Of a DNA stretch of 22,993 nucleotides, positions 1 through 7,367 are shown piece after piece. Both the position numbers and the translations under genes were made by a program. The stretch covers positions 1-22,993 of the forward strand of contig URUF01000034.1 of the NCBI GenBank assembly GCA_900550955.1, written 5' to 3'. Position 1 is the first letter of the stretch; every line of letters begins with the position of its first letter. Under the pieces are notes generated by a model that saw nothing but the letters and a program-made list of their open reading frames with translations, made no database searches and had not been told where the DNA came from. The DNA is from an uncultured Eubacteriales bacterium (GTDB taxonomy: Bacteria; Bacillota; Clostridia; Christensenellales; Aristaeellaceae).

Positions 1-2
1 CC

Positions 3-98
3 ATCCGGGAACAACTGAAACAGGCGGCAGATCAGCTTTCCAAAGAAAAGCCGAAACAAAAAGAACGTGCAAAGGAGGTGGCCCATGAGGACAGATAA
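3..98 (+). CDS. C-terminal end of a PcfB-like (DUF3801) conjugation protein, 5' truncated by window edge
   Basis: The open frame enters from the left edge and encodes about 31 residues, beginning IREQLKQAADQL and ending AHEDR. It is charged and lysine/glutamate rich. In Tn1549-type integrative conjugative elements a PcfB-like protein sits directly upstream of the VirD4-type coupling protein. Here the stop codon overlaps the coupling-protein ATG by 14 bases, which is the same tight arrangement. The assignment rests mainly on that neighbour and on resemblance of the tail to remembered family members. Too little is visible to assign any activity, and the start lies outside the window. Confidence 0.5.
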   Translation: MREQLKQAADQLSKEKPKQKERAKEVAHEDR

Positions 99-276
99 GA
101 TCAGAAAATATCTCATTCCAAACATTCCCTATCTGTTCATCCTGTGGGCGTTCCTCAAGCTGGGAACGGCCTACCGGCTGGCGGAGGGTAACGATTTTGC
201 ACATAAGCTCATCGGACTGGGCCAGACGATTGGCCCGGCCTTTGTTGACTTTGCACCCGGCAAAACGCTACAATAG
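85..276 (+). pseudogene. Truncated VirD4/TraG-type coupling protein of a Tn1549-like conjugative element
   Basis: The ATG at 85 follows AAAGGAGG (71-78) and opens with MRTDKIRKYLIPNIPYLF, then LKLGTAYRLAEG. This is the characteristic N-terminus, with its first membrane segment, of the type IV coupling ATPase in Tn1549-family elements. Full-length proteins are several hundred residues long and carry Walker motifs. Here the match stops after roughly residue 59 (FAPG), and the frame ends four codons later at 274-276. Only the membrane anchor remains, so no DNA-pumping function is possible. The sequence after about base 261 belongs to the promoter of the next operon. This is a decayed element boundary, or less likely an assembly junction. 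The family call is from memory of the motif, not from a search. Confidence 0.75.
245..274 (+). promoter_or_regulatory. Sigma-A-type promoter of the marR-ABC operon
   Basis: TTGACT (245-250) and TACAAT (269-274) are separated by 18 bases, placing the start of transcription near 281. The -35 box lies inside the truncated coupling-protein frame, while the -10 box lies past the apparent junction. The next gene start is GTG 333. Confidence 0.65.
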
Positions 277-285
277 CTGTTGCTT

Positions 286-299
286 ATTAGCCGGCTAAT
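286..299 (+). promoter_or_regulatory. Palindromic operator, probable MarR binding site
   Basis: ATTAGCCGGCTAAT is a perfect 14-base palindrome immediately downstream of the predicted transcription start and 33 bases before the marR start codon. MarR-family dimers bind short palindromes of this type and commonly repress their own operon together with an adjacent exporter. Binding itself is inferred. Confidence 0.6.
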
Positions 300-332
300 G
301 ATAAACGGCGGCAGTGTTGGGAGGAAGCGAAG

Positions 333-773
333 GTGGAAGGGCTGGCGGCCAGTTTTGTGCGGATAGCGCGCTTATACTTTGATTGCGTGAGCGTGCAGAT
401 GGGGGAAGCGGAACGCGTGCATCCAAGGCAGGCGCCCATTTTGGGCATGCTGCTTCACAACGAGGGCATGAGCCAGGCGCAGCTGGCGCGCGCGCTTAAC
501 GTAACGCCCGCCACGGTGGCGGTATCCGTGGCCAGGCTGGAAAGGCTGGGCTGCCTATGCCGCGAGCGCAACGCGCACAACCAGCGCGCCAACGTGCTTG
601 CCCTTACGCCGGCGGGGCGCGCCAAGGCGCAGCAGTTGCTGGAAGCGATGGAGGCCGTAAAGATTGCGGCCTTTGACGGCTTTAGCCAGGAAGAGCTTGC
701 GCAGCTGGGCGGCTATTGCGCGCGCATGACGCAAAACCTGCGCGGCCGCTATCAACCGGGAGAGGAGAAATAA
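333..773 (+). CDS. MarR-family winged-helix transcriptional regulator
   Basis: This is a 146-residue protein with the size and helix pattern of MarR-family repressors. It has an N-terminal dimerisation helix and a winged helix-turn-helix around residues 45-95 (MSQAQLARALNVTPATVAVS, followed by RLERLGCLCRER). The wing leads into the typical L-T-P-A-G-R-A sequence and a C-terminal dimerisation helix. The GTG start is chosen because GGGAGG (319-324) lies 8 bases upstream. The gene ends 5 bases before the first ABC subunit, so the three genes form one operon. A palindrome between promoter and gene (286-299) suggests autorepression released by a small ligand, plausibly a compound exported by the transporter. 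The ligand cannot be read from sequence. Confidence 0.9.
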   Translation: MEGLAASFVRIARLYFDCVSVQMGEAERVHPRQAPILGMLLHNEGMSQAQLARALNVTPATVAVSVARLERLGCLCRERNAHNQRANVLALTPAGRAKAQQLLEAMEAVKIAAFDGFSQEELAQLGGYCARMTQNLRGRYQPGEEK

Positions 774-778
774 CGGGA

Positions 779-3022
779 ATGCACAAGATGTTACGCCATA
801 TGAAGAAATATGCCGGAATGCTTGCGGCCATCGTGGCGCTGCTGGTGGCGCAGGCCATATGCGAGCTGTGGCTGCCCACCTATACGGCCGCCATTGTGGA
901 CGTGGGCATTCAGCAGCAGGGCATTGAGCACAGCACGCCTAAGGCCATACGCCAAAGCACGCTGGAAAACCTGCTTTTATGGATGCCCCAGGAGGAGGCG
1001 GAAACGCTTGTAAGGTCCAGCTACGCCGTGGGCACGCAGGAGGAGCTTGCAAAGCGGGGAATCCGCTTTGAGGGCGAGCCCGTGCTGCTGCTTGGCAAGA
1101 CGGATAGCGCCGCGCAGGAGCGCCTGGACGCGCTGTTTGACCGCGCGTTTTTAATCCATGGCATCCTAAGCGGCCAGAGCGAGCTGGATGCGGGCATGCT
1201 TATGGCGGCTTCGGACGCGGGGGCGCAGGCGGCCGGTATGACGGGCGAGCAGGTACAGGCCATGGTTGCGGCAATGGACGGCGGGCAGCGCGAGGCGCTG
1301 CTTACGGCCGTGGACGAGAAGCTGCTTGCCGTGCTGCCGGAGAGCACGCTGAACCAGGCGGCCATCGCCGCCGTGAAAACGGAGTATGAGGCCTTGGGCA
1401 TGGATTTGCGCGCGATGCAGCAAAGCGCAATTTGGCGCATAGGCGTTAGGATGCTGCTGATCGCCCTGGCGGGCGCGGGCGCGGCGGTCGCGGTGGGCTA
1501 TTTGGGCAGCCGCGCTTCGGCGGGGCTGGGCCGCGATCTCAGGCAAAGGGTGTTTCATAAGGTGCTGTGCTTTGGGCAGCAGGAGATGGACGGCTTTTCC
1601 ACGGCGTCGCTGATTACGCGCTCCACAAACGATATCCAGCAGGTGCAAAACGTGATGGTGATGCTTTTGCGCATGGTGATTTACGCGCCCATCATAGGCG
1701 TGGGCGGCGTGATACGCGCCTTGCAGACCAACGCCTCCATGGCGTGGGTGATTGCGGTGGGCGTGGCGGCGGTGCTGGGCGTTGTGCTTATTTTGTACCT
1801 TTTGGGCATGCCGCGCTTTAAGCGCATGCAAACGCAGGTAGATCAGGTAAACCGCGTGATGCGCGAAACGCTCACCGGCCTGCCGGTGATACGCGCGTTT
1901 TGCACGCAGAAGCGCGAGGAGGAGCGCTTTGATACGGCCTCCCGCGCGCTTACCAAAACGCAGCTGTTTGTGGGCCGCCTGATGGGCGGCATGATGCCCC
2001 TGATGATGCTGACCATGAACGGCATATCCATCCTGATCATGTGGGTGGGCGCGGGCAGCATCGATGCCGGGGCCATGCAGGTGGGCGATATGATGGCTTT
2101 TATCCAGTACACCATCCAGATCATTTCCGCCTTCCTGATGATTTCCATGATGAGCGTGATGCTGCCGCGCGCCAGCGTATCGGCCAACCGTATCCAGGAG
2201 GTGCTGGATACCAAGCTCACCATTACCGACCCCGCCTCGCCCGCGGCGTTTGACCAAAGCGCGCGCGGCACGGTGGAGTTCCGCGATGTGAGCTTCCGCT
2301 ATCCCGGCGCGGACGAGGACATGCTCAGCCATATCTCCTTTACCGCAAGGCCTGGCGAAACCACGGCCATCCTGGGCGGAACGGGCTCGGGCAAGAGCAC
2401 GCTTATCAACCTGATTCCGCGCTTTTACGATGCGACGGAGGGCAGCGTGCTGGTGGATGGGCAGGATGTGCGAAACGTGCGCCTGACGGAATTGCGCGAC
2501 CGTATTGGCTATGTGCCGCAAAAGGGCGTGCTCTTTAGCGGCACGGTGAGCCAGAACCTGACTTTCGGCTCAACCGATATTCCGCAGGAGCGCGTGGAGC
2601 AGGCCGCGCGCATCGCCCAGGCGGAGGACTTCATCCTGGCGCGCGCGGGCGGCTATGACAGCGATATCGCCCAGGGCGGAACCAACGTGTCCGGCGGGCA
2701 GAAGCAGCGCCTTTCCATCGCGCGCGCGGTAGCCAAGAACCCGGAGATTTATATTTTTGACGACAGCTTTTCGGCGCTGGATTTTAAAACCGACGCGGCC
2801 GTGCGTTCGGCCCTGAACAACGCCGCCAAGGACGCTACCATGCTGATTGTGGCGCAGCGCATTTCCACCGTGATGCACGCCGAGCAGATTTTGGTGCTGG
2901 ACGACGGCAAGCTGGCGGGCAAGGGCACGCATGCGCAGCTGATGCGCGATTGCGAGGTATACCGCCAAATCGCCATGAGCCAGCTTTCAAAGGAGGAGCT
3001 AGAGAATGGAACGCAGGCATAA
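779..3022 (+). CDS. ABC exporter half-transporter, degenerate-site subunit with large TM1-TM2 loop
   Basis: This 747-residue fused membrane-ATPase half-transporter is the first half of a heterodimeric multidrug-type exporter (YfiB/YheI-like architecture). TM1 is near residues 10-36. About 170 mostly soluble residues (about 46-216) follow before TM2 at about 218-245, far longer than the usual loop. The nucleotide-binding domain has Walker A GTGSGKS (K539), signature VSGGQ (637-641) and Walker B ending D661-D662. The catalytic Glu position is therefore Asp, and the switch His is Gln (Q693 in VAQR). These substitutions are typical of the degenerate ATP site in asymmetric exporters. The ATG at 779 is supported by AGAGGAG (761-767). 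The reading frame overlaps the next gene by 17 bases, implying coupled translation. The substrate is unknown; drug or peptide export under MarR control is inferred. Confidence 0.9.
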   Translation: MHKMLRHMKKYAGMLAAIVALLVAQAICELWLPTYTAAIVDVGIQQQGIEHSTPKAIRQSTLENLLLWMPQEEAETLVRSSYAVGTQEELAKRGIRFEGEPVLLLGKTDSAAQERLDALFDRAFLIHGILSGQSELDAGMLMAASDAGAQAAGMTGEQVQAMVAAMDGGQREALLTAVDEKLLAVLPESTLNQAAIAAVKTEYEALGMDLRAMQQSAIWRIGVRMLLIALAGAGAAVAVGYLGSRASAGLGRDLRQRVFHKVLCFGQQEMDGFSTASLITRSTNDIQQVQNVMVMLLRMVIYAPIIGVGGVIRALQTNASMAWVIAVGVAAVLGVVLILYLLGMPRFKRMQTQVDQVNRVMRETLTGLPVIRAFCTQKREEERFDTASRALTKTQLFVGRLMGGMMPLMMLTMNGISILIMWVGAGSIDAGAMQVGDMMAFIQYTIQIISAFLMISMMSVMLPRASVSANRIQEVLDTKLTITDPASPAAFDQSARGTVEFRDVSFRYPGADEDMLSHISFTARPGETTAILGGTGSGKSTLINLIPRFYDATEGSVLVDGQDVRNVRLTELRDRIGYVPQKGVLFSGTVSQNLTFGSTDIPQERVEQAARIAQAEDFILARAGGYDSDIAQGGTNVSGGQKQRLSIARAVAKNPEIYIFDDSFSALDFKTDAAVRSALNNAAKDATMLIVAQRISTVMHAEQILVLDDGKLAGKGTHAQLMRDCEVYRQIAMSQLSKEELENGTQA

Positions 3023-4847
3023 CGGGCCGCGCAGGCCCGGCGGGCCGCACGGGCCTATGGGCACGGGCGAGAGGGCCAAGGATTTTAAGGGCGCCCTGCG
3101 CAAGCTTATGAAGCTGATGGCCCAGTACAAATGGAGCCTGATTGCGGTAATTGCGCTAAGCGTTGGCAGCGCGCTGTTTTCCATCATCGGGCCCAAGAAA
3201 ATGGGCGAGATTACCACGGTGATCTTTTCCGGCCTCATGAGCCGCCTGCGGGGCGGCGAGGGCGTTGATTATGCGCGTATCGGCGCGCTGCTATTGTGGC
3301 TGCTGGGCCTATATGTGCTAAGCGCCGCGCTTAGCTTTGCGCAGCATGTGATCATGACCGGCGTGAGCCAAAAGCTCAGCTATAACCTGCGCAAGCAGCT
3401 GGCGGCCAAGGTGCACCGCCTGCCCATGAGCTATTTTGACCACGTGACCCACGGCGATGTTTTGAGCCGCGTGACCAACGATGTGGATACCCTGGGCCAA
3501 AGCCTGAACCAGAGCCTTTCGCAGATTGTGAGCTCGGCAACCACGGCGGTGGGCGTGCTGGCGATGATGCTGTCCATCAGCTGGCAGATGACGCTGATAA
3601 CGCTGTGTATTTTGCCGCTGAGCGCCATTCTAATGGGCCTGGTGGTGAAAAAGAGCCAGAAATATTTCGTGGGCCAGCAAAAATACTTAGGCGAGGCAAA
3701 TGGCCAGGTGGAGGAGATTTTTAGCGGCCATGTGGTGGTGAAAGCCTTTAACGCGCAGGATGACGCGGCGCAGGAATTTGACCGCACCAACGCCATGCTG
3801 TACCGCTCGGCGTGGAAATCGCAGTTCCTGTCCGGGTTGATGCAGCCTATCACCAGCCTGATTGGCAACCTGGGCTACGTGGCGGCGGTGGTGCTGGGCA
3901 GCGGCTACGCGGCCAGCGGGGCGATCACCGTGGGCGATATCCAGAGCTTTATCCAGTATGTGCGGTCGTTCAACCAGCCTGTTTCGCAGGTGGCGCAAAT
4001 TGCCAATATCCTGCAAAGCACCATGGCCGCCAGCGAACGCGTGTTTGAATTCCTGGAGGAAAGCGAGGAGGAGCAAACCGTTCCCAATCCCGTTTCCATT
4101 GAGGGCATCCAGGGCGAGGTCACGTTTGACCATGTGCGCTTTGGCTATACGCCGGAACGCACCATCATCCATGATTTCAGCGCGACGGTAAAGCCGGGGC
4201 AGAAGATTGCCATCGTAGGCCCAACGGGCGCGGGCAAAACCACCATGGTAAAGCTGCTGATGCGTTTTTACGATGTAACCGGCGGGCGCATTCTGATTGA
4301 CGGGCACGATATCCGCGATTTTGACCGCGACCAGCTTAGGCTGCTGTTTGGCATGGTATTGCAGGACACGTGGCTGTTTGGCGGCAGCATTGCCGAAAAC
4401 ATCCGCTATGGCCGCCTGGACGCAACGGATGAGGAGGTTGTGGCCGCAGCCAGGGCCGCGCATGCGCACCACTTTATCAAAACGCAGGCGGGCGGCTACC
4501 AGATGGAGATTAACGAGGAAAGCAGCAATATTTCCCAGGGGCAAAAGCAGCTGCTCACCATTGCGCGCGCCATCCTGGCCGACCCCAAGATCATGATTCT
4601 GGACGAGGCCACCAGTTCCGTGGATACGCGCACGGAGGCGCGCATCCAAAAGGGGATGGACGAATCCATGAAGGGTCGCACCAGCTTCATTATTGCGCAC
4701 AGGCTGTCCACCATTCGAAACGCCGATTTGATTTTGGTGATGAAGGACGGCGATATTGTGGAGCAGGGCACGCATGAGGAGCTGCTCGCCAAGGGCGGCT
4801 TCTACAAGGAGCTGTACCAGGCGCAGTTTGAGAACGCGGCCGCATAG
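3006..4847 (+). CDS. ABC exporter half-transporter, catalytic partner subunit
   Basis: This 613-residue half-transporter has a hydrophilic, Pro/Gly/Arg-rich N-terminal 20 residues, six membrane segments and a C-terminal ATPase domain. Walker A is GPTGAGKT (K411) and Walker B ends D533-E534 with the normal catalytic Glu. The switch His is present (H565 in IAHRLST). The signature is altered to ISQGQ (509-513) instead of LSGGQ. That altered signature would face the degenerate Walker site of the upstream subunit, so the two proteins complement each other as one consensus and one degenerate site, as in TM287/288-type exporters. AGGAGG (2991-2996) lies 9 bases before the ATG, inside the 3' end of the upstream gene. 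It is probably the last gene of the operon. The substrate cannot be predicted. Confidence 0.92.
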   Translation: MERRHNGPRRPGGPHGPMGTGERAKDFKGALRKLMKLMAQYKWSLIAVIALSVGSALFSIIGPKKMGEITTVIFSGLMSRLRGGEGVDYARIGALLLWLLGLYVLSAALSFAQHVIMTGVSQKLSYNLRKQLAAKVHRLPMSYFDHVTHGDVLSRVTNDVDTLGQSLNQSLSQIVSSATTAVGVLAMMLSISWQMTLITLCILPLSAILMGLVVKKSQKYFVGQQKYLGEANGQVEEIFSGHVVVKAFNAQDDAAQEFDRTNAMLYRSAWKSQFLSGLMQPITSLIGNLGYVAAVVLGSGYAASGAITVGDIQSFIQYVRSFNQPVSQVAQIANILQSTMAASERVFEFLEESEEEQTVPNPVSIEGIQGEVTFDHVRFGYTPERTIIHDFSATVKPGQKIAIVGPTGAGKTTMVKLLMRFYDVTGGRILIDGHDIRDFDRDQLRLLFGMVLQDTWLFGGSIAENIRYGRLDATDEEVVAAARAAHAHHFIKTQAGGYQMEINEESSNISQGQKQLLTIARAILADPKIMILDEATSSVDTRTEARIQKGMDESMKGRTSFIIAHRLSTIRNADLILVMKDGDIVEQGTHEELLAKGGFYKELYQAQFENAAA

Positions 4848-4961
4848 CGCAGAAAGCCTAAATCCCGCGGGGCGCCGGGCCCCGGCGGACAAGCGCTTTG
4901 GCGTGGGGCTGGATACGGGCGTGCGCGGGGCCTGCGGCAGCAGGATTCACATAGGCGAAAC

Positions 4962-5027
4962 GCGGCGGCATACGCAAAGAAGCGCAAGGCGTACCGCGCG
5001 CTGTATCCGGCGATGGAGAAAGGCTAA
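4962..5027 (+). pseudogene. Possible relic: C-terminal tail of an FGGY sugar kinase (xylulokinase-like)
   Basis: The spacer between the ABC operon and glyS has no gene, but one frame reads AAAYAKKRKAYRALYPAMEK, then Gly and a stop at 5025-5027. The Y-x(6)-Y-x-x-LYPA spacing resembles the extreme C-terminus of xylulokinase-type FGGY kinases. The frame upstream of about 4950 shows no recognisable kinase motif and no start codon with a ribosome site. At most it is a remnant of a deleted gene. The match is short and made by eye, so chance resemblance is possible. The rest of 4848-5087 shows only GC-rich sequence without clear function. Confidence 0.3.
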
Positions 5028-5087
5028 AGGCATAACGCAAAAACCCGCGCAGGCATTCTACGAAGGAACGGCGGGCGCGGGCAGAAC

Positions 5088-5125
5088 AAAGGGCCCGCTG
5101 CGGCAGACGCCGAAGCGGGCCCTTT
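5088..5125 (-). terminator. Intrinsic terminator downstream of glyS
   Basis: A perfect 12-bp stem (AAAGGGCCCGCT at 5088-5099 with its complement at 5114-5125) encloses a 14-base loop 11 bases past the glyS stop. On the minus strand it is followed by TTTGTTCT, a short U tract. Confidence 0.7.
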
Positions 5126-5136
5126 CCCAATCATGT

Positions 5137-6516
5137 TTAAAAATCCAGCTTGGAGCCGATGTAAGCGGGCAGGTCGTCTATCCTGACGCGCTCCTGGGTC
5201 ATGAGGTCGCGGTCGCGCACGGTTACGGTGCCGTCCTCCACGGTATCGAAGTCCACGGTCACGCAGAATGGCGTGCCGATCTCGTCCTGGCGGCGGTAAC
5301 GCTTGCCGATGGAGCCGGTTTCATCGTATTCCACCATGAAATGCTTGGAGAGCTTCTCGTACACCTCGGTGGCCAGCGCGCCCAGCTTGTTCTTTTGCAG
5401 GGGCAGCACGGCGCACTTGTAGGGCGCAAGCGCCGGGTGCAGATGCAGCACCGTGCGCACGTCGCCGCCTTCCAGCTCCTGCTCCTCGTAGGCGTTGCAC
5501 AGGAAGGCCAGCACCGCGCGATCCACGCCCAAAGAGGGCTCGATGCAATAGGGCACGTACTTTTCGTTGGTTACGGGATCCAGGTATTCCATGCCCTTGC
5601 CGGAATGCTCCTGGTGACGGGTCAGGTCGTAATCGGTGCGGTCGGCCACGCCCCACAATTCGCCCCAGCCAAAGGGGAAAAGGAACTCAAAGTCCGTGGT
5701 GGCCTTGGAGTAGAAGGCCAGCTTTTCAGGCTCATGGTCGCGCAGGCGCAGGCTTTCCTCCTTGATGCCCAGGGACAAAAGCCAGTCGCGGCAGAAGGAG
5801 CGCCAGTAGCTGAACCATTCCAAATCCTCCCCGGGCTTGCAGAAGAACTCCAGCTCCATCTGCTCAAACTCGCGCACGCGGAAGATGAAGTTGCCGGGGG
5901 TGATTTCGTTGCGGAAGGATTTGCCTATCTGCGCGATGCCGGCGGGCAGCTTTTTGCGGGTGGCGCGCATCACGTTTTGGAAGTTGACGAAAATACCCTG
6001 CGCCGTTTCCGGGCGGAGGTAGATTTCGTTGGCGGCGTTTTCGGTTACGCCGGCATGGGTCTTGAACATCAGGTTAAACTGACGGATGCCGGTAAAATCC
6101 TTCTTGCCGCAAACGGGGCAAACGATATCGTGATCGGCGATGTAGCTTTCAAGCTCGGCGTTCGTCCAGCCGTCGCCGGTTTCCTCGCCCTTGGTGAAGT
6201 CGTCAATCAGCTTATCCGCACGGAAGCGGGCCTTGCAGGCTCTGCAATCCATCAGCGGGTCGTTGAAGCCGCCCACGTGGCCGCTGGCCACCCACACCTC
6301 GCGGTTCATCAAGATGGCGCTATCCAGGCCTACGTTGTATTTGTTTTCCTGTACAAATTTACGCCACCAGGCGCGCTTTACGTTGTTTTTGAATTCCACG
6401 CCAAGCGGGCCGTAGTCCCAGCTGTTGGCAAGGCCGCCGTAAATTTCGCTGCCGGGATAAATGAAGCCGCGCCCCTTGCACAGCGCGACGAGCTTGTCCA
6501 TGGTCAAAGCCGCCAT
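5137..6516 (-). CDS. glyS: Glycine--tRNA ligase, homodimeric class II type
   Basis: This 459-residue enzyme charges tRNA-Gly with glycine in the cytoplasm. It is the single-chain homodimeric type used by Bacillota, not the alpha/beta GlyQ-GlyS form. The N-terminus has GFIYPGSEIYGGLANSWDYG, typical of this family. Next come a zinc ribbon (CRAC near residue 90, CPVC about 45 residues later), motif 2 (FRNEITPGNFIFRVREFEQM) and motif 3 (PSLGVDRAVLAFL). The C-terminal part is the anticodon-binding domain (LAPYKCAVLPL onwards). The ATG at 6516 is chosen over an upstream in-frame ATG at 6546 because GGGGAG sits about 9 bases before it. The gene is monocistronic between its own promoter and terminator. 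No glycine T-box leader is visible. Confidence 0.97.
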   Translation of the reverse strand: MAALTMDKLVALCKGRGFIYPGSEIYGGLANSWDYGPLGVEFKNNVKRAWWRKFVQENKYNVGLDSAILMNREVWVASGHVGGFNDPLMDCRACKARFRADKLIDDFTKGEETGDGWTNAELESYIADHDIVCPVCGKKDFTGIRQFNLMFKTHAGVTENAANEIYLRPETAQGIFVNFQNVMRATRKKLPAGIAQIGKSFRNEITPGNFIFRVREFEQMELEFFCKPGEDLEWFSYWRSFCRDWLLSLGIKEESLRLRDHEPEKLAFYSKATTDFEFLFPFGWGELWGVADRTDYDLTRHQEHSGKGMEYLDPVTNEKYVPYCIEPSLGVDRAVLAFLCNAYEEQELEGGDVRTVLHLHPALAPYKCAVLPLQKNKLGALATEVYEKLSKHFMVEYDETGSIGKRYRRQDEIGTPFCVTVDFDTVEDGTVTVRDRDLMTQERVRIDDLPAYIGSKLDF

Positions 6517-6551
6517 TGGAAATATCTCCCCTCGTGGTAAAATCATTGCTT

Positions 6552-6580
6552 ATCTTAGCGGTTGCAGGGCGTTTTGTCAA
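6552..6580 (-). promoter_or_regulatory. Promoter of glyS
   Basis: Read on the minus strand, TTGACA (6580-6575) and TAAGAT (6557-6552) are separated by 17 bases, near consensus. The predicted start is about 30 bases before the glyS ATG, leaving a short leader with no room for a T-box. Confidence 0.85.
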
Positions 6581-6667
6581 GGTTATGCGCATATCCTTAC
6601 AGGTTTGGATTTTTACATTCCATGCGCTTGAAACACGGAGCGCGCCCTTCCATCCAAAAATAAACTG

Positions 6668-6676
6668 TGCTATAAT
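6668..6676 (+). promoter_or_regulatory. Extended -10 promoter of the maf-mre-rodA operon
   Basis: TGCTATAAT (6668-6676) is a consensus extended -10 element. The best -35 candidate at 17-base spacing is only TTCCAT (6648-6653), so the TG extension probably compensates. It lies 57 bases before the maf ATG and is divergent from the glyS promoter. No other strong promoter was noticed before rodA ends at 14935. Confidence 0.65.
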
Positions 6677-6733
6677 AAGCTGTTGCTTTTTATGCGCGCA
6701 TGCGCAAAAGCGGCGGAAGGGGAGAAACGCGGC

Positions 6734-7321
6734 ATGGCGGAACCCATCGTACTGGCGTCACAGTCGCCCCGCAGGCGGGAGCTTATGGCGCTTTATGGCA
6801 TTCCCTTTGTGGTAGAGCCCTCGCTGGCCGATGAGGCGGGCGTGGGCGGCTTGGGCGCGCAGCGCGTGAAGGCGCTGGCCAAGCTCAAATGCGCGGAGGT
6901 GGCAAGGCGCCGTCCCGGCAGCATGGTGCTGGCGGCGGATACGCTTGTATGCGTGGACGGTACGGTTCTTGGAAAGCCTAAGGACGAGGCGGACGCCGAG
7001 CGCATGCTCACGCTGCTTTCCGGCCGTGCGCATGAGGTGCACACGGGCGTGTGCCTGCGTTGCCCCGACGGGCGCGAGCTGTGCGGCGTGGATACCACAC
7101 GGGTGCATTTTATGCCCATGACGCAGGAAATGATCAAGCGTTATGTGGCTACGGGCGAACCCATGGACAAGGCTGGCGCGTATGCCATACAGGGCGCGGC
7201 GGGGGCGTTCATCAGCCGTATCGAGGGCAGCCCCTCCAATGTGATAGGATTGCCGCTTGGGCTGCTGACCCGCTTTTTTCAGGAGGCCGGCGTGGACATT
7301 TTTCCGCGGGCCGGGGCGTGA
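6734..7321 (+). CDS. maf: Maf-family nucleoside triphosphate pyrophosphatase
   Basis: This 195-residue Maf protein hydrolyses non-canonical or selected nucleoside triphosphates to monophosphate plus pyrophosphate, acting as a cytoplasmic house-cleaning enzyme. The family signature ASQSPRRREL lies at residues 8-17, followed by VLAADTLVCVDG, LGKPKDEADA and the C-terminal DKAGAYAIQG with the conserved Lys/Gly pattern. The length matches the family. The ATG at 6734 directly precedes AEPIVLASQSPRR and has AAGGGGAG upstream; an in-frame upstream ATG would put the ribosome site nearly at the transcription start. Maf leads the mre cluster, as it does in Bacillus. Whether it is the dTTP/UTP-type or m7GTP-type enzyme was not resolved, although the SQSPRR form favours the dTTP/UTP type. 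Confidence 0.93.
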   Translation: MAEPIVLASQSPRRRELMALYGIPFVVEPSLADEAGVGGLGAQRVKALAKLKCAEVARRRPGSMVLAADTLVCVDGTVLGKPKDEADAERMLTLLSGRAHEVHTGVCLRCPDGRELCGVDTTRVHFMPMTQEMIKRYVATGEPMDKAGAYAIQGAAGAFISRIEGSPSNVIGLPLGLLTRFFQEAGVDIFPRAGA

Positions 7322-7367
7322 GCCGGCTGGCCCCAGTACCAAAAATCAGAAACGGATGTGGGCATAA

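Noticed and set aside
1166..2521. A 451-codon open frame on the minus strand
   Set aside because: It is antisense to the ABC subunit gene, with a His/Ala/Arg-rich product typical of shadow frames and no ribosome site.
4756..6540. A 594-codon open frame on the plus strand
   Set aside because: It runs antisense across the whole of glyS, which has all class II synthetase motifs, its own promoter and a terminator. The plus-strand product has no recognisable domain and no ribosome site; it arises from GC-rich codon bias.
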